DNA from: Gemmatimonadaceae bacterium
Lineage (GTDB): Bacteria; Gemmatimonadota; Gemmatimonadetes; Gemmatimonadales; Gemmatimonadaceae
Direction: 5' to 3'
Length of the DNA: 6,753 bases
Assembly: GCA_025357975.1 (NCBI GenBank)
Contig: JANYKY010000003.1
Location: forward strand, 1-6,753
The stretch's first letter is position 1. Every line of letters begins with the position of its first letter. Of the stretch, positions 1 to 5,509 are shown one piece after another. Under the pieces are notes generated by a model, which worked only from the letters and a program-made list of their open reading frames with translations, was not told the DNA's origin and searched no databases. Made by a program: the position numbers and the translations under genes.

Positions 1-653
1 TCGATCGCCTGTTCGACCTGCTCGTTCTGCTCGCCCTTGCCGTGTTCGCTTTTCTCGATCCAGCGTTTCCCCGGAGTGCGCGGATTGCGGGTCAGTCGCT
101 CGGAAGTATTGCGCAGGGTTCCATCGTCATCGCCGCGTTGTTGGTACTCTCGCTCTACGCGCTGGCGTTTTTCCCGCAGCAGCTTGTGCGCGCGTACGAA
201 CTTTTTGCGCGGCGCGTTTCGCCGGCGCTCGAGACAAGGGGCAAAGCCGTCCTGATCAATTTCAGTGAAGGGTTGAGTGTGCTCCGCAGTCCTCGAAGGT
301 TTGTCGCGGTACTCGCCTGGACAGTTCTGCATTGGCTCGTCAACGCTCTCGCTTTCTGGTTTGGTTTCAAGGCCGTAGGCATCGAGCTTCCTTTCTCGGC
401 CGCCGTGTTTCTCCAGACACTGATTGCTGTCGGAGTGGCCCTGCCATCGGCGCCGGGATTTTTCGGGGTGTTCGAGAAACTGGCGAATGTCGGTCTCGCC
501 ATTTACGGGATCGGTGCCGATCGCGCGACAAGCTGGGCAATCGGTTATCACATCCTCAGCTTCATTCCCATTACTGTGATCGGCGTTTACTACTTCGCGC
601 GACTCGGGCTCCATTTCAAGGAGATCGAATCAGCGCGTGAGACCGCAGTATGA
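1..653 (+). CDS. LPG_synthase_TM / UPF0104 family membrane protein, 3' part
   Basis: This gene is cut by the left edge. The frame is open from base 3, and the visible 216 residues begin with DRLFDLLVLLALAV, so the GTG at 42 is internal rather than the start. The protein is an integral inner-membrane protein: hydrophobic stretches cover roughly visible residues 3-18, 34-54, 98-124, 131-165 and 175-205. The ER/DRLxDL-like opening, the PSAPGFFGVFE segment (visible residues about 149-159) and the late conserved His in a GYHILSFIP segment are typical of the family, which is related to the membrane half of MprF and to proteins annotated as flippase-like. In MprF this part moves aminoacylated lipid across the membrane. 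For stand-alone members the substrate is generally unknown and nothing here reveals it. The stop overlaps the start of ispE by four bases (ATGA), which suggests translational coupling. The family call is fairly sure; the function is not. Confidence 0.85.
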   Translation, partial: DRLFDLLVLLALAVFAFLDPAFPRSARIAGQSLGSIAQGSIVIAALLVLSLYALAFFPQQLVRAYELFARRVSPALETRGKAVLINFSEGLSVLRSPRRFVAVLAWTVLHWLVNALAFWFGFKAVGIELPFSAAVFLQTLIAVGVALPSAPGFFGVFEKLANVGLAIYGIGADRATSWAIGYHILSFIPITVIGVYYFARLGLHFKEIESARETAV

Positions 654-1570
654 TCGGGCCTGCGGCACGCATCGCGGCTCAGGCCAAGCTGAACCTGCAC
701 CTGCGTGTGCTCGCAAGAGAGACGAACGGCTATCACTCCATCGAAACGGTTTTTCATCGGATCGATCTGGCCGATGAGCTGCTCGTTGAGATAACAGACA
801 AAGCGAGATCGATTGACGTTGAAGGCAGCGGAACAGGGCCCGCTGAGTCGAATCTCGCGTTTCGCGCCGCGAGCGCATATGCGACTCGGGCGGGGTGGCC
901 GCGCGGATTTCGCATCGAGCTCACGAAGCGTATTCCAGTCGGTGCTGGCCTTGGCGGCGGGAGTGCGGATGCCGCTGGTGTATTGCGATTGCTGGAATAT
1001 CTGAACCCCTCTCCGATCGGTCTTACCGGCATCCTCGAGATAGCGGCTTCGCTTGGATCGGACATTCCATTTCTTGCAAGCAACGCCGTAATGGCGCTGG
1101 CATGGGGGCACGGGGAGCGGATGATGTCGTGCGCGCCGCTGCCGAGTTACGATTTGCTGTTGATGAGTCCGACCTTCAGCGTGTCTACAGCCGATGCCTA
1201 CAAGTGGTTGGACGTCGATCGCGCAGCCGCAAGCGCGCCGCTGGTCGAAGGCGGCCAATCGTTGCGCGATGATCCGCCTGAGCCAGTAGCGATGACCCCT
1301 CAGTCATTGTCCACACTGGCGGGTGTGATAAAGTTCGCGCGGAACGATTTCGAGGCTCCGGTCAGCGCACGGCATCCCGAGCTCGTCGCGTATCTTGACA
1401 GACTTCGCAATTCACGAGCGGTCTTCGCGCAGATGACAGGCTCGGGCTCGACGATTTTTGGCGTTCTCAATTCCCCGCCTAACTACTCGCTCGTACCTGA
1501 GGAACATCGCGAGCGTGTAACCACTACCAAGACATCTATCGATGTTGTTCAGCCTGTAAGGGTGGGCTAG
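650..1570 (+). CDS. ispE: 4-diphosphocytidyl-2-C-methyl-D-erythritol kinase IspE
   Basis: IspE is the cytoplasmic GHMP-family kinase that phosphorylates the 2-hydroxyl of CDP-methylerythritol with ATP, a middle step of the non-mevalonate (MEP) isoprenoid pathway. The 306-residue protein is close to the usual 280-310. Visible marks, in order, are AKLNLHLRV at 12-20 with the conserved Lys13; GYHSI at 27-31; the GHMP ATP-binding loop PVGAGLGGGSADAAG at 96-110; GSDIPF at 136-141 with the presumed catalytic Asp138; NDFE at 232-235; and the glycine-rich C-terminal loop MTGSGSTIFG at 262-271. All expected motifs are intact. The ATG at 650 overlaps the stop of the upstream membrane gene and has no strong Shine-Dalgarno, consistent with coupled translation. 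The protein then starts at the family's usual distance before the Lys motif. A tRNA-Gln gene follows after 12 bases. Confidence 0.97.
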   Translation: MIGPAARIAAQAKLNLHLRVLARETNGYHSIETVFHRIDLADELLVEITDKARSIDVEGSGTGPAESNLAFRAASAYATRAGWPRGFRIELTKRIPVGAGLGGGSADAAGVLRLLEYLNPSPIGLTGILEIAASLGSDIPFLASNAVMALAWGHGERMMSCAPLPSYDLLLMSPTFSVSTADAYKWLDVDRAAASAPLVEGGQSLRDDPPEPVAMTPQSLSTLAGVIKFARNDFEAPVSARHPELVAYLDRLRNSRAVFAQMTGSGSTIFGVLNSPPNYSLVPEEHRERVTTTKTSIDVVQPVRVG

Positions 1571-1582
1571 CTTTACGGATTC

Positions 1583-1653
1583 TGCCCCCTCGTCCAATGG
1601 CAGGACATCGGTCTTTGGATCCGAGAATGGTGGTTCGAATCCACCGGGGGCAA
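1583..1653 (+). tRNA. tRNA-Gln (anticodon TTG)
   Basis: A complete cloverleaf can be drawn by hand. The acceptor stem is TGCCCCC (1583-1589) with GGGGGCA (1646-1652), 7 of 7 paired. The D stem is GTCC (1592-1595) with GGAC (1603-1606) around AATGGCA. The anticodon stem is TCGGT (1608-1612) with TCCGA (1620-1624), paired except for a T-T opposition next to the loop. The seven-base loop CTTTGGA gives anticodon TTG at 1615-1617, for glutamine. The variable loop is GAAT, and the T arm is GGTGG-TTCGAAT-CCACC (1629-1645). The discriminator base is A1653, which is also the first base of the ATG of the next gene. CCA is not encoded, so it must be added enzymatically. The gene starts 12 bases after ispE with no promoter visible between them, so co-transcription with ispE is likely. 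Confidence 0.95.
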
Positions 1654-3092
1654 TGATGCGTTTTGTTTTCAACCTTGCATTGATGGGTTTGCTTGCCTCT
1701 CCTTTTGCGCTCACGGCGCAGACGGGCGGTGCTCGCCAGCCAAAAGCAACTGTTTCTGGAGTGGCAGTCGATAGCGTGCGCGGTGGATATCTCCGCGGAG
1801 CCATCGTATCCGTGAGCGGCACTATCCTGTCGGCAACGACCGATTCGTCCGGCCGGTTTCGGATCGATTCTGTGCCTGCCGGAAATCGCTATCTCGAAGT
1901 GATGCACCCGCTTCTCGATTCGCTCAGCCTGATAGTGCGATCCCCCGAGCGGATGATACCTTCGACGGGAAGCATGTCGTTCGTTCTCGCCGTGCCGTCG
2001 GCAAAAACGATTGTTGGGGCGAAGTGCAACCCGGCCGATCTTGCACGCGGTGGCGCGGCACTTATTGGAACGGTTCAGGATGCCGATACCGAGATGCCGG
2101 CGAGCGGTGCGACCGTGTCCGTAGAGTGGGTTGATTACCAGCTCACGAGCAAGAATGTTGCGAAGCTGCCGCAACGCCGCATTGCGACCGTCCGGCCAGA
2201 CGGGACCTATCGCGTCTGTGGGATTCCTTCAGATCTCAGCACAGGTGCGGTCGCTTATCGCGGCGCTGACAGCACGTCACTTGTTCCAGTGAATTTCGGT
2301 AACGGAATCGAAGTCGTTTCATTCCACCTTCCTGCAGCCGAGGCTGTGTCGGCAACCCAAAGCCCTGGAGCGACGGCGGTTCCTGGAGCTACGCGCAGTC
2401 TTCCGACTGTGCCGAGGGGCCGCGCGACGCTCGTCGGCAAGGTAGTGGACGTCGGGGGAACTCCTTTATCCGGCGCTCGCATTGAGCTCGAAGCAGATAA
2501 CGCCATTGCTACGTCCGATACTCAGGGGAAGTTCACGATGAGCGGGCTTCGATCGGGGACGCGATCGCTCAGCGTGCGCCGTCTTGGATTCCAGGCCGTC
2601 GAAGTGCCTGTAGACCTGACGGCCGCGGCGCCGCGACAGGTGACCGTGACCATGTCGCACTTCGTACCAGTGCTGGATGCGGTGCGTGTGTCGGCGATTC
2701 GGGAGATCGGTCTCAACCGAGTGGGCTTCAGCGATAGGCGGAAGTCCGGAAACGGAACGTTTTATGGCCCCGACATAATACAGGCGCGAAACCCGCAGAA
2801 GTTGAACATGCTTCTCGAAACTGCGCCTTCGCTGCGGATGGGAACCGATGCGACCGGTCACCGTTACGTAACTGGCAGGAACAACGGCTGCGTGCAGTAC
2901 TGGGTGGACGGTCATCCGTGGTACACGGGCAACAGCAACGACTGGCAAATGAGTCCGGACAATTTTCTGTCGGGCGCCGAGCTTGCTGGCGTCGAGATAT
3001 ACGACGAGTTGTCTGCTCCGGCGCAGTATGGGTCAATCTCTGGTAGCTGCGCTGTCGTTGTTATCTGGACAAAGCAGAAGCTCGGCTACTAA
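1653..3092 (+). CDS. Secreted carboxypeptidase-regulatory-like / TonB plug-domain protein (no barrel)
   Basis: This 479-residue exported protein probably acts in the periplasm or at the outer membrane. Residues 1-22 form a signal peptide (Arg3, hydrophobic core, LTA|Q cleavage after Ala22; no lipobox). Three beta-sandwich, carboxypeptidase-regulatory-like segments follow at about 31-95, 135-225 and 256-335. Each has the G-x-V-x-D ... L/A-x-GA-x-V pattern and then a DxxGxF/Y turn (DSSGRF 64-69, PDGTY 182-186, DTQGKF 289-294). A Pro/Ala/Thr-rich linker lies at 229-255. Residues about 345-479 resemble a TonB-receptor plug (NPQKLNMLLETAPSLRMG, YWVDG, GVEIYDELSAPAQYG, VVIWTK), with Cys413 and Cys466 possibly paired. 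The protein ends where a receptor's barrel would begin, and no TonB box was recognised. The start is constrained: ATG at 1653 or 1656 are the only sites that keep a charged signal-peptide n-region, and both abut the tRNA. Substrate and partners are unknown. Confidence 0.8.
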   Translation: MMRFVFNLALMGLLASPFALTAQTGGARQPKATVSGVAVDSVRGGYLRGAIVSVSGTILSATTDSSGRFRIDSVPAGNRYLEVMHPLLDSLSLIVRSPERMIPSTGSMSFVLAVPSAKTIVGAKCNPADLARGGAALIGTVQDADTEMPASGATVSVEWVDYQLTSKNVAKLPQRRIATVRPDGTYRVCGIPSDLSTGAVAYRGADSTSLVPVNFGNGIEVVSFHLPAAEAVSATQSPGATAVPGATRSLPTVPRGRATLVGKVVDVGGTPLSGARIELEADNAIATSDTQGKFTMSGLRSGTRSLSVRRLGFQAVEVPVDLTAAAPRQVTVTMSHFVPVLDAVRVSAIREIGLNRVGFSDRRKSGNGTFYGPDIIQARNPQKLNMLLETAPSLRMGTDATGHRYVTGRNNGCVQYWVDGHPWYTGNSNDWQMSPDNFLSGAELAGVEIYDELSAPAQYGSISGSCAVVVIWTKQKLGY

Positions 3093-3094
3093 CT

Positions 3095-3170
3095 AGCCGA
3101 CAGCCGAAAGCGAAAGCCGAAAGCCGACAGCCACGGGCCTTGTGCCCCGTACCCTGTGCCCTGTGGCTGT
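3095..3170 (+). repeat. Degenerate heptanucleotide tandem array, copy 1
   Basis: Starting two bases after the TAA of the plug-domain gene, the sequence divides into consecutive 7-base units with GCC (or a one-base variant) at positions 2-4: AGCCGAC, AGCCGAA, AGCGAA (one base short), AGCCGAA, AGCCGAC, AGCCACG, GGCCTTG, TGCCCCG, TACCCTG, TGCCCTG, TGGCTGT. The phase is kept over 76 bases except for the single six-base unit. The first half is homogeneous and the second half drifts toward TGCCCTG-like units. It is non-coding. The pattern resembles the class of short tandemly repeated heptamers known from cyanobacteria, but the unit sequence here is different and no relationship is claimed. Confidence 0.75.
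3127..3170 (+). other. Hairpin formed by the distal end of heptad array 1
   Basis: ACAGCCAC (3127-3134) is the exact reverse complement of GTGGCTGT (3163-3170). Inside it GGGC (3135-3138) can pair with GCCC (3158-3161), leaving T3162 bulged. This gives a GC-rich stem of 12 pairs and a 19-base loop. It lies 35 bases downstream of the plug-domain stop codon. No run of T follows, so it is not a canonical intrinsic terminator. It could protect a transcript 3' end or simply be a by-product of the repeats. Confidence 0.5.
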
Positions 3171-3180
3171 ACTTCGCTGT

Positions 3181-3210
3181 GTGATTAGATTCCGTGGCTA
3201 TTCCGATAAT
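3181..3210 (+). promoter_or_regulatory. Possible promoter for prs-rplY-pth-ychF
   Basis: GATAAT at 3205-3210 matches five of six bases of the sigma-70 -10 consensus. A weak -35 candidate, GTGATT at 3181-3186, lies 18 bases upstream with three of six matches. It is the best -10-like word in the 172-base gap before prs and would give a leader of roughly 45-50 bases. The -10 lies within a small imperfect hairpin (3200-3221). The call rests on this match alone. Confidence 0.3.
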
Positions 3211-3250
3211 GCTTCGGGAATTGAACTAACCCCAGCGTTCCCTTAACTTT

Positions 3251-3255
3251 AAAGG
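3251..3255 (+). promoter_or_regulatory. Likely ribosome binding site of prs
   Basis: AAAGG lies nine bases before the ATG at 3265. It is a modest Shine-Dalgarno match, but it supports this ATG, which leaves a short extension of about ten residues before the conserved LKLLVGSGNP segment. Confidence 0.5.
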
Positions 3256-3264
3256 CTATCCGGC

Positions 3265-4221
3265 ATGGACGGACTTTCCGTACCGAGTCACGGCTTAAAG
3301 CTCCTCGTTGGCTCCGGCAACCCGGCGCTCTCAGCGGAGATCGCAAGCAGTCTCGGCGTCGACCAGGCCAAGGCGACAATCACCCGGTTCGCAGATGGTG
3401 AGATTTTCGTCCGGATAGACGAAAACGTTCGGGGAAATGACGTTTTCATACTGCAGCCGACCAATCCGCCGGCCGAGAACATCATGGAGCTTCTGCTCCT
3501 GATCGACGCGGCCAAGCGGGCGTCGGCTGCTCGCATCACATGTGTCATGCCGTACTACGGCTACTCGAGGCAGGACCGAAAAGACCAGCCCCGAGTCGCC
3601 ATTGGCGCGAAGCTCGTTGCAAACATGATCGTGACGGCCGGTGCGCACCGGGTGCTGGGGCTCGATTTTCACCAGCATCAGCTACAGGGGTTCTTCGACG
3701 TGCCTGTTGATCATCTCTATGCAGCACCGGTTTTCGTTTCGCATTACAGAAAGAAGAACCTGCACGATCTCGTCGTCGTAGCGCCTGACGTCGGATCTGC
3801 AAAAATGGCTCGGGGATTCGCAAAGAGATTGAATGGCTCACTTGCCATCATCGACAAGCGACGTCCTAAACCCAATCAAAGTGAAGTTGTAAACGTCGTC
3901 GGAGAAGTTGAGGGCAGAGATTGTCTTCTCACCGATGACATGATCGATACCGCCGGAACTGTTTCAGAAGCTGCGCGGGCGTTGAAAGAACTTGGCGCCA
4001 AAGATATTTACGTCTGTGCGACGCATGCACTGCTTTCCGGCCCCGCCGTGAAGCGGCTCAGCGAAGCGCCGATAACCGAAGTGACGGTTACCGACACCGT
4101 CTGGATTCCGGAGGAGAAGCGATTCCCGCAGCTCACCGTGTTGTCTGTCGGAGAATTGTTGTCGAAGGCAATCAGGTACATTCACAGCGAGCAGTCTGTC
4201 AGCTCGCTTTTCGAGCAATAA
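3265..4221 (+). CDS. prs: Ribose-phosphate pyrophosphokinase (PRPP synthetase)
   Basis: Prs transfers pyrophosphate from ATP to ribose 5-phosphate, giving PRPP for purine, pyrimidine, histidine, tryptophan and NAD synthesis in the cytoplasm. The 318-residue length is normal for class I enzymes. Visible marks are GSGNP 16-20, FADGE 42-46, the ATP-contact region PYYGYSRQDRK 96-106, and the metal-binding signature LDFHQHQLQGFF 133-144 with Asp134 and His136. The catalytic flexible loop has DKRRP 197-201 (Lys198, Arg200), and the ribose-phosphate loop is DDMIDTAGT 224-232. The signature usually reads DLHAxQIQGFF, so Gln137-His138 are unusual here, but the metal ligand is kept. All catalytic residues I can assign are present. 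prs is the first gene of a tight set with rplY, pth and ychF; the 17-base gap to rplY argues for one transcript. Confidence 0.97.
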   Translation: MDGLSVPSHGLKLLVGSGNPALSAEIASSLGVDQAKATITRFADGEIFVRIDENVRGNDVFILQPTNPPAENIMELLLLIDAAKRASAARITCVMPYYGYSRQDRKDQPRVAIGAKLVANMIVTAGAHRVLGLDFHQHQLQGFFDVPVDHLYAAPVFVSHYRKKNLHDLVVVAPDVGSAKMARGFAKRLNGSLAIIDKRRPKPNQSEVVNVVGEVEGRDCLLTDDMIDTAGTVSEAARALKELGAKDIYVCATHALLSGPAVKRLSEAPITEVTVTDTVWIPEEKRFPQLTVLSVGELLSKAIRYIHSEQSVSSLFEQ

Positions 4222-4227
4222 GGTAAC

Positions 4228-4231
4228 GGAG
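4228..4231 (+). promoter_or_regulatory. Ribosome binding site of rplY
   Basis: GGAG sits seven bases before the ATG at 4239, inside the 17-base gap after prs. It is one of the better Shine-Dalgarno matches in the window, which fits a highly translated ribosomal protein. Confidence 0.6.
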
Positions 4232-4238
4232 ACCAGTT

Positions 4239-4892
4239 ATGGCATCAGCAAATCTTTCAGTCACAACTCGTGATTCCAGTGGCAAGGGTTCGAGCCGCTC
4301 GCTTCGCAAATCGGGCCGCGTTCCGGCGATCATCTACGGCCATGGGCGTGAGGCACAGGCCCTGTCGATCAACACGCGCGATCTCGAGAAGCTTCTCGAG
4401 CACATCTCTGCCGAAAACACCGTTATCGATCTGGATCTCGACGGCAAGACATCGCGCACACTGATCCGCGAAATCCAACGGCATCCGTTCAAGCGCCAGA
4501 TCCTTCATGTCGATTTCCAGGAGCTGGTCGCCGGTGAAAAAGTCATCGTGCGACTGCCCGTCATTCTCATGGGCGTACCGGACGGCGTGCGCATGGACGG
4601 CGGAATTCTCGATCAGACGATGCGTGAGCTCGAAGTTGAAGTCGATCCGGCGAACATCCCGAATCACGTCGAAGTGGATGTGACGAAGATGGTCATCGGC
4701 AGCTCCTTGCACGTCAGTGACATCAAGCTTCCCGAAGGCGTAAGGATCGTTGGTGACGACGAAGCTTCAGTGGCTGTTGTTTCCGCTCCGCGCGCTGCAG
4801 TCGAAGCAGTCGCAGCCGAGGACGCTCCTGCTGGCGGCGAGCCCGAAGTCATTCGCGCGAAGAAGCCGGACGAGGAAGAGCCGGCGAAGTAG
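4239..4892 (+). CDS. rplY: 50S ribosomal protein L25, long (Ctc/TL5) form
   Basis: L25 binds 5S rRNA in the central protuberance of the large ribosomal subunit. This is the long form found outside the enteric group and known as Ctc or TL5. Residues about 5-94 are the 5S-binding L25 domain, with SLRKSGRVPAIIYGHG (21-36) and a REIQRHPFKRQILHVDF segment (77-93). Residues about 98-183 are the C-terminal TL5 beta domain, with LPVILMGVPDGVRMDGG (106-122) and an HVEVDVT strand (143-149). The last 30 residues are an Ala/Glu/Pro-rich, low-complexity acidic tail that is probably disordered. The 217-residue length fits Ctc-type proteins (about 185-250). The gene sits 17 bases after prs and 14 before pth, a common prs-rplY-pth arrangement. 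No defect is seen. Confidence 0.96.
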   Translation: MASANLSVTTRDSSGKGSSRSLRKSGRVPAIIYGHGREAQALSINTRDLEKLLEHISAENTVIDLDLDGKTSRTLIREIQRHPFKRQILHVDFQELVAGEKVIVRLPVILMGVPDGVRMDGGILDQTMRELEVEVDPANIPNHVEVDVTKMVIGSSLHVSDIKLPEGVRIVGDDEASVAVVSAPRAAVEAVAAEDAPAGGEPEVIRAKKPDEEEPAK

Positions 4893-4895
4893 CTC

Positions 4896-4900
4896 GGGGA
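4896..4900 (+). promoter_or_regulatory. Ribosome binding site deciding the GTG start of pth
   Basis: GGGGA lies six bases before GTG 4907. With the family's N-terminal [M]KVILGLGNPG sequence beginning exactly there, it settles GTG rather than a later codon as the start. Confidence 0.5.
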
Positions 4901-4906
4901 TAGCCT

Positions 4907-5506
4907 GTGAAGGTGATTCTCGGACTCGGGAATCCCGGCCGGCAAGACGAGGCAACACGGCACAACGTCGGCTGGTGGGTACTAGACCACCTTGCCGACG
5001 TTTGGCATTTCAACGGCTGGAAGCGCGACGGTGAAGCAATGGTCTCGACAGCGACAGTGGGCGGATCTAAGGTTCGCCTCATCAAGCCGCTGACATTCAT
5101 GAACCTGAGCGGCGACGTGATGAAGACCTATCTGCGCCGCCCGTTCTGGGCTGCGCAAAAAGATCTGCTCGTGATAGTCGACGACGTGGCGATTCCAGTT
5201 GGCCGTTACCGCTTGCGTGCTCGCGGGAGCGCCGGTGGGCATAACGGACTCCGAAGCATCGAAGCGGCGCTTGGCTCCCAGGAATACGCGCGTCTTCGGA
5301 TCGGTGTCGGCCCGAGCGATGAGCGAAAAAACGTTTACAAGAATCTCGCCGATTTCGTCCTCGCACCGTTTGCACGAGACGAGCGCGAAGACATCCTCAC
5401 GCTGCTGCCGAAATTCGGCTCGGCCGTGGAGACGTGGCTGAAAGAAGGTATCGAGCGGGCAATGAATGCACACAATCGCGACGGCGACGCCGCACTCCCA
5501 CCATAG
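4907..5506 (+). CDS. pth: Peptidyl-tRNA hydrolase
   Basis: Pth cleaves the ester bond of peptidyl-tRNAs dropped by ribosomes, freeing tRNA for reuse; it is a cytoplasmic, usually essential enzyme. The 199-residue protein has the family's typical length. Visible motifs are LGLGNPG at 5-11 with Asn9, TRHNVG at 17-22 with catalytic His19, FMNLSG at 64-69 with substrate-contacting Asn66, VDD at 91-93 followed by the IPVG turn (Asp92 likely the His-activating residue by alignment with the E. coli protein), and GSAGGHNGLRSI at 107-118 with Asn113. All active-site residues are intact. The start is a GTG, chosen because the conserved N-terminal strand begins there. The last eight or so residues are a variable polar tail. 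The gene follows rplY by 14 bases and precedes ychF by only three, matching the frequent pth-ychF pairing. Confidence 0.97.
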   Translation: MKVILGLGNPGRQDEATRHNVGWWVLDHLADVWHFNGWKRDGEAMVSTATVGGSKVRLIKPLTFMNLSGDVMKTYLRRPFWAAQKDLLVIVDDVAIPVGRYRLRARGSAGGHNGLRSIEAALGSQEYARLRIGVGPSDERKNVYKNLADFVLAPFARDEREDILTLLPKFGSAVETWLKEGIERAMNAHNRDGDAALPP

Positions 5507-5509
5507 AAG

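Noticed and set aside
590..1258. 222-codon open frame on the minus strand across the end of the membrane gene and ispE
   Set aside because: It is Arg/Cys/His-rich with no recognisable domain and lies opposite clearly real coding sequence. Long antisense frames are expected by chance in GC-rich DNA.
1536..2174. 212-codon minus-strand open frame running through the tRNA gene
   Set aside because: It runs antisense to the tRNA and to the signal-peptide gene and its composition is low-complexity basic. No start signal or family resemblance is seen.
2364..2395. CCTGGAGC direct repeat 18 bases apart in the plug-domain gene
   Set aside because: It encodes two PGAT motifs in a Pro/Ala/Thr-rich linker and is readily explained as low-complexity coding sequence.
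3095..3170. CRISPR array
   Set aside because: The repeat unit is seven bases, contiguous and without spacers, so it is a tandem microsatellite-like array.
3127..3180. Intrinsic terminator after the plug-domain gene
   Set aside because: The hairpin is real on paper but it is followed by ACTTCGCTGTG with no T run.
3221..3249. TTGAAC ... TAACTT as the prs promoter
   Set aside because: The -10 word matches only three of six bases, and the resulting start would leave almost no room for the ribosome binding site before ATG 3265.
3093..3264. A second copy of the tRNA 3' end (attachment-site repeat) that would define an integrated element
   Set aside because: I looked for the T-arm/acceptor sequence downstream of the plug-domain gene and found only short chance matches such as CCACGGG within the heptads; no integrase is present either.
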